Shown here piece by piece: positions 18,196-27,116 of a stretch of DNA of 64,000 nucleotides; positions within the stretch are counted from its first letter, which is position 1, and each line of letters opens with the position of its first letter. The notes beneath the pieces are model-generated. The model ran no database searches, was not told the origin of the DNA, and worked only from the letters and a program-made list of their open reading frames with translations. The DNA lies in NCBI GenBank assembly GCA_024402665.1, contig JAKSTI010000008.1, forward strand, positions 25,874 through 89,873, in the 5' to 3' direction. The position numbers and the translations under genes are program-made. Source of the DNA: Treponema sp. (lineage in GTDB: Bacteria > Spirochaetota > Spirochaetia > Treponematales > Treponemataceae).

Positions 18196-18996
18196 TTAAA
18201 ATTGTTTTAAAAACCATTTATGAACTGCATCCATACGAGCTGTCAAAGAATCTTTTACCTGTTTTCTGACACCAGGAATTTTTTTACAACTTGCATCTGT
18301 AGAAAGATACAGCAGAAATGCATCACCACAATCAATTACAAGTGCATTTATACGAAGATTTCCAGCTTCAATTGCAGTGATTGGACCAAGTCCCATACTG
18401 TCTGTAGTAGTAAATGTTGCGTATAAAACATCTTTTGACTGATGATAATTCAATCTGTAACGGCAGACACCAAAACTGGTATCATCCTGAAGACAATACA
18501 GTTCCATTCCGTCGGCACTTCCAGAAATCTTATCTGGGATAGCTGTTTTACTATTTGGATTATCGATTGTGAACGCTTTTTCATACAGAACTGTTTCTTT
18601 TTTGCGGGAAGATGAATAATATTTCATACCCTGCATCTTTGAAATAGCTCTGAAAACAACTGAAACATCAGTTATGTCTATAGTTTTTTTGTTAGAATTG
18701 CTTTCTTTCAAAAGATCTGCTTTTGTAACATAGAACAACCCTTCAAAAACAAAAGGATTGTTCTTTGCTACTTTAGGGATTCTATTAGAAAGCACTAAAG
18801 ACTTGTAACTGTTTTCTGGTAAAAGGACATAATCTGTCTGATTTTCCTCATGAATTAATTCAACAGAACCATTTTTCATAAGTTCATCATAATATCTGGC
18901 ATTTACCAGATTTTTTATGTCCTTTTTCTGTGCATGTAAATTAAATACAAAAGTAAATGTTGCAAAAAATAAAATTAATTTTTTGTTTACTCTCAT
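18196..18996 (-). CDS. Secreted protein of unknown function
   Basis: 266 residues with a signal peptide (MRVNKKLILFFATFTF core, likely cleavage after HAQ). The mature part is Lys/Ser/Tyr-rich with a region VVFRAISKMQGMKYYSSSRK and a C-terminal amphipathic helix (TARMDAVHKWFLKQF). Proteins of this look are common in Treponema periplasm, but the family is not recognised here. It sits nine bases after jag and 21 before the dual immunophilin in a tightly packed run. Confidence 0.72.
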   Translation of the reverse strand: MRVNKKLILFFATFTFVFNLHAQKKDIKNLVNARYYDELMKNGSVELIHEENQTDYVLLPENSYKSLVLSNRIPKVAKNNPFVFEGLFYVTKADLLKESNSNKKTIDITDVSVVFRAISKMQGMKYYSSSRKKETVLYEKAFTIDNPNSKTAIPDKISGSADGMELYCLQDDTSFGVCRYRLNYHQSKDVLYATFTTTDSMGLGPITAIEAGNLRINALVIDCGDAFLLYLSTDASCKKIPGVRKQVKDSLTARMDAVHKWFLKQF

Positions 18997-19005
18997 TTAA
19001 AACCT

Positions 19006-19707
19006 CTAGCGAACTCCTTTATATAAAACTCTTACCTGTTTATATAAACCATCTCCTTCGCTTTTAGTTTCAACATCTGGGATATCATTTAAAGTTGTAT
19101 GAATAAGTCTTCTTTCAAATGGATTCATTGGTTCAAGAAGAATAGAATTTCTTGATGAACGAACTTTGTCTGCAGTTGTATAAGCAAGACGAACTAAAGA
19201 TTCTTCACGGCGGATTCTGTAGTTTTCTGAATCAAGAATAACTCTGATTTCTTCGTGTCCTAATCTTCCGGCATAAATATTTGCTAATACCTGCAATGCA
19301 TCAAGGTTTTTACCTTTGCGTCCAATCAAAATAGATGAGTGATCTGAATCAAGTTTAATACCGATTTTTTTATCTTCACGATAAGTAACTGAAACTTTTA
19401 CAGTATAACCCATCTTTTCAATAATATTTGTTACAAATTCAATAAGCTGTTTTTCAAATTCATCCTGTGGAAGAGGATTAGCAACAAGTCTTGAAAATTT
19501 TTCTTCATGATTTCTCTTGTTGTCATAAGAAATAGGTTTTTCATCATCCAAAGTATGAACTCTGATTTTTACATATCCTTTTTTGAACAAAGAATTTTTC
19601 TGTGTTTCCAAAATTTCTACATCAAACTGATCTCTTTCAAGACCGAGGTCCATTGCAGCCATTTCTATAGCTTCTTTTTCTGTTTTTCCTTCGTATTCGT
19701 AAGTCAT
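19006..19707 (-). CDS. jag: Jag/KhpB RNA-binding protein
   Basis: Cytoplasmic RNA-binding protein with three parts: Jag_N (about 1-50, YEGKTEKEAIEMAAMDLGLE), a KH domain centred on SSILIGRKGKNLDALQVL, and a C-terminal R3H domain (RREESLVRLAYTTADKV ... MNPFERRLIHTTL). In other bacteria KhpB pairs with KhpA and affects cell elongation. I choose the ATG at 19707, which has TAGGAG six to seven bases upstream; the in-frame TTG at 19713 is less likely. It follows yidC closely, the usual arrangement. Confidence 0.93.
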   Translation of the reverse strand: MTYEYEGKTEKEAIEMAAMDLGLERDQFDVEILETQKNSLFKKGYVKIRVHTLDDEKPISYDNKRNHEEKFSRLVANPLPQDEFEKQLIEFVTNIIEKMGYTVKVSVTYREDKKIGIKLDSDHSSILIGRKGKNLDALQVLANIYAGRLGHEEIRVILDSENYRIRREESLVRLAYTTADKVRSSRNSILLEPMNPFERRLIHTTLNDIPDVETKSEGDGLYKQVRVLYKGVR

Positions 19708-19716
19708 TTTCAACTC

Positions 19717-21540
19717 CTATTTAGATTTCTTATTTTTAGCCTTAGGAGGGATTGTCTTCTGTGTATTTGTGGCAAGACCCATTTCCTGTTTCTTTTCAGC
19801 CATAATCTTGTTGATTACAATCTGCTGAACAATCTGAAGAATATTACTTGTAAGCCAGTATAACAAAAGTCCAGATGGAGCACTGTAGAAGATGAAGAAG
19901 AAAATCAAAGGCATACCATAAGTCATAAATTTCATTGAACCGTTAGTCTGTCCTGCACCCATTGTCTGAGTGATTTTTCCAGAGATTAACTGAGTAATTA
20001 CATAAATAACTGGTAAAAGTCTGATTGTATTTCCTGTAAATCCTGAAATTAAGAAAATATTCTTTTCCCAAGACCAAACAACATCACCTTTAGACAAGTC
20101 TGAAATCCAGCCAGTAATGAAGTTTGCACCTCTGAATTCATAATAGTTATTAAAGAGGTTATACATAGCCCAGAGAATGATAATCTGGAAAATCATTGGT
20201 AAACAACCGCTTGCTGGATTATAGCCTGCTTCTTTATAAAGCTGAGCCATAGCTGCCTGCTGTTTCTGCTGATCGTTTGCATATTTTGTCTGAATTGCCT
20301 TCATCTGTGGCTGAAGTTTCTGCATTTTCAAAGTACCAAGTGACTGTTTCTTTGAAAGTGGGAACAACAAAAGTTTAAGAATCAAAGTCAAAAGAATAAT
20401 ACAAATACCCCAGTTACTGATTCCTTTGTGAAGCAATTCAAGTGCCCATTTTAAGATAATTTCAATCCAGCTGAAGAAACCTGTTGTATTCAAACTTTCT
20501 GTAAGTCTTAATCCGCTTAAGTTCCAAGAGTTTTCTTCTGCTTTATTATAAATTTCAACATCTTTTTCATTTCTTGGACCAATATAAACATAGTAAGTAT
20601 CGTTTATATCTGTTCCAGAGAAAGCTTCTCTTTCGTAGAAAATCTGTGCGTTAGCATAATCATTTGTTTCTACTTTAGAAGAATAATATGTGTTTTTAAT
20701 ATTTGAAACGTCTGTTGGAATAATAAGTTCTTCAAAATATTTTCCACCAATACCAGACCATTTATAATCTTTTTCCCACTGTTTATACTGACCAGAAGGA
20801 ATCACAGTTTTCTTGTTTTTGCTTCCTGTATAAACAATAAACTGTCTGTTATCATATCTGTCTTTAGGATCAAGACGTGTACCAATCTGTGGTGAAGTTC
20901 TGAGAGTATAAGCAAAGCCGTTTTTGTTTAATCCTTTTCCGCTTTCATTATGAACAAGGATTTCAAGCTTAAACATATAATCATCATCTTTGAAAGTATA
21001 TTTTTTTCCAAATACAACTTTCTGGCCATTTACTAAATATGTTTTAGTAAAGAGATATGTTTTGTCATCGATTTTGTTTACATCAAAAATGTCGTTTACA
21101 ATCTGATCTTCCGCTCTACCAATAGATAAAGCAAAGGCTCTGTTTGTATCGCTTACATTGTCAGCCATCTGAATAAAGTTCTTTTCAAGTTTTTCGCCGT
21201 CTTTATTCAAGTCAATTATATAGCTTACAATATCGCCGCCTTTATTAGAAAGAACGATTTCAGCTTTCTGTGTTTTTACAGTAAATTTTTCTTCTGGTTT
21301 GTATTCTTCAAAAACGCCAGATTCTTCTTCTGAAGCTTCTGTCATTTCACTAGTGTTTGAAGAAAAAACAGATTCTGTTTCAGCATTTGGACTTTCAACA
21401 GCTTCTACTGTTGTTTCTTCAGCAACTGTCTGCTGAGCCTGCTGTTCTGCATTATTTTTGTTCATTGGGAAAAGGAAATTCCAGCCAACAAGAACAATTA
21501 CAGCTAATACAATAGCAATTATGGTATTTTTTGTTTCCAT
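19717..21540 (-). CDS. yidC: Membrane protein insertase YidC
   Basis: Inserts proteins into the inner membrane, alone or with SecYEG. At 607 residues it has the Gram-negative layout: N-terminal signal anchor (IIAIVLAVIVLVGWNFLFP), an acidic linker, a large periplasmic beta domain (about 70-350), then the conserved five-helix core from about 370 with LLLFPLSKKQSLGTLKMQKLQP and GYNPASGCLPMIFQIIILWAMYNLF, and a basic tail ending in KAKNKKSK that could contact ribosomes. It lies in the classical rpmH-rnpA-yidD-yidC-jag order. Confidence 0.97.
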   Translation of the reverse strand: METKNTIIAIVLAVIVLVGWNFLFPMNKNNAEQQAQQTVAEETTVEAVESPNAETESVFSSNTSEMTEASEEESGVFEEYKPEEKFTVKTQKAEIVLSNKGGDIVSYIIDLNKDGEKLEKNFIQMADNVSDTNRAFALSIGRAEDQIVNDIFDVNKIDDKTYLFTKTYLVNGQKVVFGKKYTFKDDDYMFKLEILVHNESGKGLNKNGFAYTLRTSPQIGTRLDPKDRYDNRQFIVYTGSKNKKTVIPSGQYKQWEKDYKWSGIGGKYFEELIIPTDVSNIKNTYYSSKVETNDYANAQIFYEREAFSGTDINDTYYVYIGPRNEKDVEIYNKAEENSWNLSGLRLTESLNTTGFFSWIEIILKWALELLHKGISNWGICIILLTLILKLLLFPLSKKQSLGTLKMQKLQPQMKAIQTKYANDQQKQQAAMAQLYKEAGYNPASGCLPMIFQIIILWAMYNLFNNYYEFRGANFITGWISDLSKGDVVWSWEKNIFLISGFTGNTIRLLPVIYVITQLISGKITQTMGAGQTNGSMKFMTYGMPLIFFFIFYSAPSGLLLYWLTSNILQIVQQIVINKIMAEKKQEMGLATNTQKTIPPKAKNKKSK

Positions 21541-21591
21541 TGTGATTTAGACCTCCATAGATGGATTGTCGCGAAGCGACAAAAATTTTCT

Positions 21592-21846
21592 CTACGGTAC
21601 GGGATCATACCCGCCTTCATGAAAAGGGTTACATTTTAGTATTCGTCTGATTGAAAGGTATAGTCCTTTTATAGGACCATATTTTTTTATTGCTTCTAAA
21701 GCATAAGCACTACAAGTTGGTGTAAACCTGCAGCATGGCCCGTGCAATGGAGAAATAAATTTTTGATAAGCGTGAATCAGAAAACAAAAGAATTTAATAA
21801 AAAATTCTTTAATCCAATGATAAATGGATTTAAACAAATTTTTCAT
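21592..21846 (-). CDS. yidD: Membrane protein insertion efficiency factor YidD
   Basis: Small membrane-associated protein of 84 residues that supports YidC-dependent insertion. It shows an N-terminal amphipathic helix and the family core [20 protein letters not shown] with the three conserved Cys, then [16 protein letters not shown]. It lies between rnpA (three bases) and yidC. Confidence 0.95.
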   Translation of the reverse strand: MKNLFKSIYHWIKEFFIKFFCFLIHAYQKFISPLHGPCCRFTPTCSAYALEAIKKYGPIKGLYLSIRRILKCNPFHEGGYDPVP

Positions 21847-21849
21847 TGT

Positions 21850-22212
21850 TTATTCCCTGAATAATCCTGCCTTTTGACACAATAAACGAATTTGATCACA
21901 TCGCGTGCTGAACGAGTCGTTTCCTGGATATACTAAAAATAACATGTCATATCCGGTGTTCAGATGTGATTTTAATAAACGATAGACTTCTCGGCTGTAT
22001 CTTTTTGATAAGTTCCTTTCGACCGCGTTACCGTATCCACGAATCAAAGGAAAACCTACTCTGTTCATTCCCAGATTATTTTCAAGAAAAAATAATTTTG
22101 CCCCAGGAATACTTATCTTTTTCCCGTTTTTAAACAGTTTCTTAAAATCTGCGGGATTTTTAATCCGTTCTTCCCGATTAAAAAATCCCGTTTTTATCAA
22201 GTCTGTTTCCAT
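21850..22212 (-). CDS. rnpA: Ribonuclease P protein component
   Basis: Basic 120-residue protein that assists the RNase P RNA in trimming tRNA 5' leaders. The family pattern is visible: FKKLFKNGKKIS near the start, GFPLIRGYGNAVERNLSKRYSRE (variant of the RNR motif) and the late DMLFLVYPG strand. It lies directly downstream of rpmH as in most bacteria. Confidence 0.93.
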   Translation of the reverse strand: METDLIKTGFFNREERIKNPADFKKLFKNGKKISIPGAKLFFLENNLGMNRVGFPLIRGYGNAVERNLSKRYSREVYRLLKSHLNTGYDMLFLVYPGNDSFSTRCDQIRLLCQKAGLFRE

Positions 22213-22220
22213 CCCTTAAA

Positions 22221-22376
22221 TTAGTACTTCTTCTTTTCGTCAGAAACTGATAATTTAGCTCTTCCCTTAGCTCTTCTTCTAGCGAGAACTTTGCGTCCGC
22301 CTTTTGTAGCCATACGAGCTCTAAATCCAAACTTTCTATTGCGTTTTACTTTACTTGGTTGATATGTACGTTTCAT
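22221..22376 (-). CDS. rpmH: 50S ribosomal protein L34
   Basis: A 51-residue, very basic ribosomal protein read from the minus strand: starts [20 protein letters not shown], continues [19 protein letters not shown] and ends with an unusual acidic-basic tail SDEKKKY. SD AGGAGC is just upstream. First gene of the run leading to yidC and jag. Confidence 0.97.
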   Translation of the reverse strand: MKRTYQPSKVKRNRKFGFRARMATKGGRKVLARRRAKGRAKLSVSDEKKKY

Positions 22377-22447
22377 TGCACGTGCTCCTTATATTTAAAT
22401 TATATAATAATTTTACATTGATATGAAAATGGTATTAAAATATATCA

Positions 22448-22993
22448 TTATTTTTCGTCATTGGTCAACACACTTCTTTTCATGCTCTCAAATTTTTCCA
22501 GGAGTTCAGGAGGAAGATTTTCGCTGCCAGAAGTCTTTTTTTCATTATCTTTGTAAAAATTTTTAAGTTCCTTATCCTGCTGATCCATTTTTTTACTGAA
22601 TTTTTCTTTCTCCTTTTTCATGGAATCTTCATAAGAAGGATACAATTTATAATTCTGGCCGGCACTTCTAAAAGCAAGTGATTTTATATTTAATTCCGGA
22701 ATCTCCATTTTAAGACCGTTCAAAATAAATTTCTGATACATCTTTAAATATTGAATCCATCCAGGATGATCTGTTTCTACAAGAAGAACTCCGTTTTTTA
22801 AATCAACTACCCTTGTATTTCCGGCAAGTCTTTCTCCTACAGGCATTCTTTTATCACTATCTTCATAGTCATTTGATGTTTTTATTTTAGAAACAACCTT
22901 CTTCCACACATTATGAATTTCAGAATCTTTTGAAGTTACAAGTTTCATTACATACATCATCATATCTGATGAATTCATTACTTCATTATTCAT
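22448..22993 (-). CDS. DUF721 / DciA-like protein
   Basis: 181 residues with a central DUF721 core: RLAGNTRVVDLKNGVLLVETDHPGW followed by IQYLKMYQKFILNGLKMEIPELNIKSL. DciA proteins of this family help load the replicative helicase DnaB in bacteria without DnaC/DnaI; that function is inferred for this protein. The C-terminal third is highly charged and coiled-coil-like. It overlaps recF by eight bases, and the dnaA-dnaN-recF-DUF721 order is also that of T. pallidum. Confidence 0.82.
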   Translation of the reverse strand: MNNEVMNSSDMMMYVMKLVTSKDSEIHNVWKKVVSKIKTSNDYEDSDKRMPVGERLAGNTRVVDLKNGVLLVETDHPGWIQYLKMYQKFILNGLKMEIPELNIKSLAFRSAGQNYKLYPSYEDSMKKEKEKFSKKMDQQDKELKNFYKDNEKKTSGSENLPPELLEKFESMKRSVLTNDEK

Positions 22994-24083
22994 GCCATTC
23001 TCCTTTTTCTATTCTGAAAATCTTTGTTGTATCCCGCATATATCTTTCATAAGGTTCGCCGGGAAGAAAAGTACAGAAAAGCTGATCATATTCTGGTAAA
23101 AGAGAAGTAATTTTTGCCCTTTTATTAGGATCAAGTTCCAGAAGAACATCGTCCATAAGTAAAACAGGATTCAAATTAGTTGTTCTTTTATAATAAATTG
23201 ATTGCGCTACTCTTAATATAAGCGATATTAATCTGCATTGACCAGTAGAAGCTGTTGGAACAAATAATTTATGATTCTGAACAAAATCAATTCTGTCTCT
23301 GTGCGGACCTGACATTGTTGTTTCATTTAATTTATCCCGTTCGTGATTTCTTTTTAATAAATCTGTAATATCCTGCAGAGAAGGGAAAATTTTTCCATTT
23401 TCAGTTTCAATTTCTTTCCAGGAAGGGTGATAAGAAATACTGACACCTTCAATTCCAGTTACTTCCTGAAAAATTTTTCCAAAAATTTCATTAAACTGAA
23501 AAATTGCTTTTTTTCTTTTGCTTTGAATTAATAATCCAAAATCGGCCAGCTGTGAATCATAAATTTCAAGCATTTCATATTTATGATCTTTTAAAATTAA
23601 ATTTCTGCTTTTTAATATTTTTTTGTAATTTCTGATTAAATCAATATATTCAGAATCATAAAGGCTTAAAGACTGGTCAATAAAAAAGCGGCGGCATTCA
23701 GGTTCCCCAGTTGCAAAACGCATATCATCGTGGCTGAATAAAATGCATGGAACAGTATTTATAAGTTCTTTTCTGTCATGAATACGTTTACCGTTTTTTT
23801 CAATTCTTTTTTTTCCGTCTTCATAAATAATCGAAATTTTCTGAATATCATCTTCTGTTTTTTTATAAACAGAATTCAAACTGAAATTTTTTTCACCAGT
23901 TTTTATGATTTGAGATTCAACGTGTGTTCTAAAAGAAATTCCATAAGCTGAATAGTACAGTGATTCAAGAATATTACTTTTTCCCTGACCATTTTCACCT
24001 ACAAAATAGACCTCTCGTGATGAAAGGTCTATTGTATCATTTTTCAGATTACGGAAATTATAAAATGTCTGATATAAAAACAT
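22986..24083 (-). CDS. recF: DNA replication and repair protein RecF
   Basis: SMC-like ATPase of 365 residues that acts in gap repair by helping load RecA. Walker A is GENGQGKS (29-36), the ABC-type signature is in STGQCRLISLIL, and Walker B is PVLLMDDVLLELD; SGPHRDRIDF is a family marker. It shares one base with the end of dnaN and overlaps dciA-like by eight. Confidence 0.95.
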   Translation of the reverse strand: MFLYQTFYNFRNLKNDTIDLSSREVYFVGENGQGKSNILESLYYSAYGISFRTHVESQIIKTGEKNFSLNSVYKKTEDDIQKISIIYEDGKKRIEKNGKRIHDRKELINTVPCILFSHDDMRFATGEPECRRFFIDQSLSLYDSEYIDLIRNYKKILKSRNLILKDHKYEMLEIYDSQLADFGLLIQSKRKKAIFQFNEIFGKIFQEVTGIEGVSISYHPSWKEIETENGKIFPSLQDITDLLKRNHERDKLNETTMSGPHRDRIDFVQNHKLFVPTASTGQCRLISLILRVAQSIYYKRTTNLNPVLLMDDVLLELDPNKRAKITSLLPEYDQLFCTFLPGEPYERYMRDTTKIFRIEKGEWHE

Positions 24084-25210
24084 TAGTAATTCATTGGCAT
24101 AATTACATGGATGTAATCACCGGCTACTTCAGAGCGCATAATTACAGCCTTTGTAATGTTTGCTTCTTCACCTGACTGTTCTTCATTAATATTAAAATCA
24201 AAAACTACATTTTCTGATTCAATTACTTTAAGAGGTTCAGTTACATAAGTGAAATTTAATGCCATAGAAATATTCTGACCATCATAACGGCATGGAATAA
24301 TTTCATCTGCAGAACCGTTATCAGATTCAGGAGAAATAAGCTTTAATTCACCAGAAGAAATCTTGAAAATAATTCGGCTTACTTTTTTATCAACCATGAT
24401 AGTTGTTCTTTTTAATGCAGCATCAAGATCTGCTTTATTAACCATAATTGATTTAGAAAGATTTTCAGGAATTACCTTTTTATAATTAGGGAACTGACCG
24501 TCAATTAATACTGATGAAAATTCAACATTTGCAAATTTAACAAAAATAGATTTATCAATAACAGCAACCTGAATATTTCCTTCATCTGGTGCATTTTTAA
24601 GAATACAACCAAGAATTTTTGTTGGAACAATAGCTGGCTGGAAATCTGGAACATTAAAACCAGATTTATTTACACAAGAAAGTCTTCTTCCATCTGTTGC
24701 TACCATTGTTAATTCATCACCATTTTTAACAAAGTAAACACCAGTCATAAAATATCTGTTTTTATCATCAGAAACAGCAAAAATTGTCTGTTTAATCATT
24801 TCTTTAAATTCTTTTGAAGGTAATTCAAAGAAAGGAACATTTTCTGAAGTTCCAATTTCAGGGAATTTATCACCAGCCTGACTTTTAAGCTGAGCCTTGA
24901 ATCTTTTGGCAATAGGTTTAATTGTTACACCAACATCTTCCTGGATGAATTCAATATCACCAGAAGGTAAAGAAGAAAGAATACTCATGAATTTATCACA
25001 GAAAATTGTTGTTCTTCCTTCTTCCTGAATGTCTACTGGAATATTTGTTGTTAATTTTACAGTAGAATCAGTTGCTTTAATTGTTAATGTATTATTTTCT
25101 GCAATTACCAGAATATTAGAAAGAATAGAAACAGGACTTTTGTTTGTAATAATTTCCTGTGCAATTGCAATTTCTTTAATCATTGCATCTCTGTCAAACG
25201 TAAATTTCAT
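24083..25210 (-). CDS. dnaN: DNA polymerase III beta sliding clamp
   Basis: 375-residue ring-forming clamp that tethers DNA polymerase III. Three repeated clamp domains can be traced: residues about 1-125, 130-250 (ATDGRRLSCVNK is the conserved central segment) and 255-375 ending YIHVIMPMNY, the usual hydrophobic C-terminal strand contacting partner peptides. SD AAGGAGAT upstream. A 258-base AT-rich gap with DnaA boxes separates it from dnaA. Confidence 0.96.
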   Translation of the reverse strand: MKFTFDRDAMIKEIAIAQEIITNKSPVSILSNILVIAENNTLTIKATDSTVKLTTNIPVDIQEEGRTTIFCDKFMSILSSLPSGDIEFIQEDVGVTIKPIAKRFKAQLKSQAGDKFPEIGTSENVPFFELPSKEFKEMIKQTIFAVSDDKNRYFMTGVYFVKNGDELTMVATDGRRLSCVNKSGFNVPDFQPAIVPTKILGCILKNAPDEGNIQVAVIDKSIFVKFANVEFSSVLIDGQFPNYKKVIPENLSKSIMVNKADLDAALKRTTIMVDKKVSRIIFKISSGELKLISPESDNGSADEIIPCRYDGQNISMALNFTYVTEPLKVIESENVVFDFNINEEQSGEEANITKAVIMRSEVAGDYIHVIMPMNY

Positions 25211-25269
25211 ATTTTGTATCTCCTTTAGATAAAGAAAGGTTTGTTTACAGTGTTTTTTAACATCTCTTA

Positions 25270-25450
25270 TTTATTATAAATTTATAAATTTAATAATAGT
25301 ATTAATAAGGGCTGTGAATTCTGTGGATAAGTTAATTAATTCTTTATAATACTTAGATTTAAATTGTTAATATCCAAGCAGTTAAAAATCACAACTTATT
25401 CACATTTACACATTTTACTTTATAATTTTCAAATTATCCACAATTTATAC
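25270..25450. other. Candidate replication origin element between dnaN and dnaA
   Basis: An AT-rich stretch (about 25270-25312) lies next to three consensus DnaA boxes: TGTGGATAA (25322-25330, reverse), TTATTCACA (25396-25404) and TTATCCACA (25434-25442). A weaker TGTGAATTC lies at 25313. In many bacteria oriC adjoins dnaA or dnaN, so this is a sound candidate. It could also be an autoregulatory site of the dnaN or dnaA transcripts, and a second box cluster lies at 31.84-31.93 kb. Confidence 0.6.
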
Positions 25451-25468
25451 CCAATATTATTAACAAAT

Positions 25469-26896
25469 TTATTTTTTATAATCCTTTATTTCTCTTATAT
25501 AAAGCTGGATTTTTGAATTCAAAGAAGGATCAAATTTAATCTGTTCTGCTATTTTTTCATAAGCATGCATGATTGTAGTATGATCTTTTCCGCCAAATTC
25601 CATACCTAATTCTGTATAAGAAATTTCTGTAATTTCACGGGCAATATAAATTGCAATCTGACGTGGAATTACATATTTTTTATCTCTTTTTTTACTTTTA
25701 AGATCACTGACAGAAACCTGAAAATCATTTGCAATTACTTTCTGAATTGTTTCAATAGAAATGTTGTCAGTTGAGTTTGAAGATAAAACATCTCTTAAAA
25801 TATTTTTTACAATATCAAGAGTTAATTTTTTATCAATAAGTTCACTGTAACCAATGATTTTATTAAGGGCATTTTCCAACTCACGAACGTTAGTTTCTAT
25901 GTTCTTAGCAATATAATCTATGATTTCACTGTCAAATTCAGTTCCCATTAATTCCTGTTTTTTCTGAAGAATGGCAACTCTTGTTTCATAATTTGGAGGC
26001 TGCAAATCAACACTAAGTCCATTAGCAAGTCTGCTTACAAGACGATTTTTCATATTTTTGATTTCTTTAATTGGACGGTCACATGTAAAAACCATTAAAG
26101 CTTTTTTTGCATAAAGAGCATTAAAAGTATTAAATAATTCTTCCTGCAATCCTTCTTTTCCATTTAAGAAGTGAATATCATCAAGTAAAAGAACATCAAG
26201 ATTTCTGTATCTGTCTTTAAATTCGTTTGGCTTTTTACTTGCCAGTGATGAAGTAAATTCATTTAAGAAAGTTTCAGATGTAACGTATCTTATTTTAAGG
26301 TTATCAGAATTATTGTTTATATAGTTTCCAATTGCCTGCATAAGATGAGTTTTACCTAAACCAGAACCTCCGTATAAAAGAAGAGGATTAAATTTTTTAC
26401 CAGGATTTTTTGCAACTTCAATGGCAGCTTTATAAGCAAATTCGCTGTTTTCACCTGGAATGAATGTATCAAAATTAAATTCTTCATTTAATAAAGGATG
26501 TTTTTTGAAGTTGTATTTTGGTGTCTGGTTATCATTATTTTCTTCGATTACAGTTTCTGAATCAGATTCAGATTCTTTTGAAGGATTTGTTTTTTCTTCA
26601 GCTTCAATTTCTGGTTCGTTTGAAATTTTTTCTGGTTTAATAGTACATATGATTTCAAGTTCATGCTGACCTGTTATTTCTCTTACTTTGTTTTGTAAAA
26701 TTTCAAAGCAGCCTTTTGAAGTCATCATTTGCTGCATAAATCCAGAAGCAACAGAAACAGTTATTTTTTCAATTGTGTCTTCAACATATTTCATATTGAA
26801 CCACATTTTAAATTCATCTTCGTTGTTTTTGCTTATATATTCATTATGAATCTGCTCCATGGCATATTCCATGGCTTCTTTATAAATCTGTCCCAT
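25469..26896 (-). CDS. dnaA: Chromosomal replication initiator DnaA
   Basis: 475-residue AAA+ initiator. Domain I spans about 1-85, an acidic low-complexity domain II about 90-130, then the AAA+ module with Walker A GGSGLGKT (176-183) and Walker B LLLDDIHFL, and the C-terminal DNA-binding domain with the signature FGGKDHTTIMHAYEKI. It binds boxes such as those seen on both sides of the dnaA-gyrB-gyrA block. It diverges from gyrB across 220 bases. Confidence 0.97.
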   Translation of the reverse strand: MGQIYKEAMEYAMEQIHNEYISKNNEDEFKMWFNMKYVEDTIEKITVSVASGFMQQMMTSKGCFEILQNKVREITGQHELEIICTIKPEKISNEPEIEAEEKTNPSKESESDSETVIEENNDNQTPKYNFKKHPLLNEEFNFDTFIPGENSEFAYKAAIEVAKNPGKKFNPLLLYGGSGLGKTHLMQAIGNYINNNSDNLKIRYVTSETFLNEFTSSLASKKPNEFKDRYRNLDVLLLDDIHFLNGKEGLQEELFNTFNALYAKKALMVFTCDRPIKEIKNMKNRLVSRLANGLSVDLQPPNYETRVAILQKKQELMGTEFDSEIIDYIAKNIETNVRELENALNKIIGYSELIDKKLTLDIVKNILRDVLSSNSTDNISIETIQKVIANDFQVSVSDLKSKKRDKKYVIPRQIAIYIAREITEISYTELGMEFGGKDHTTIMHAYEKIAEQIKFDPSLNSKIQLYIREIKDYKK

Positions 26897-27116
26897 GCTT
26901 TTATTATCCTAGAGTTCTCAAAAATTCTCAAGAGAGTTGAATTTTAAAAATTCAGTAAAGGCTTAATCATTGAATTTATGTCTGATTCAATATATAATAA
27001 TTATATTCTTATTATAAAGGCTTTTATTTGGACAGAAAAAGGGGAAAATTCTGTTGGAATTCAGATAAAAGTTTTTCTATTGAAATATAAATAATCAAAC
27101 AATTAAGGAAAAAAAA
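26897..27116. other. Divergent dnaA-gyrB intergenic region
   Basis: 220 bases, very AT-rich, expected to hold the promoters of dnaA (minus) and gyrB (plus). I find no good DnaA box here. The stretch ATATAATAATTATATTCTTA around 26990-27012 could melt easily, but is not enough alone to call an origin. Confidence 0.4.
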
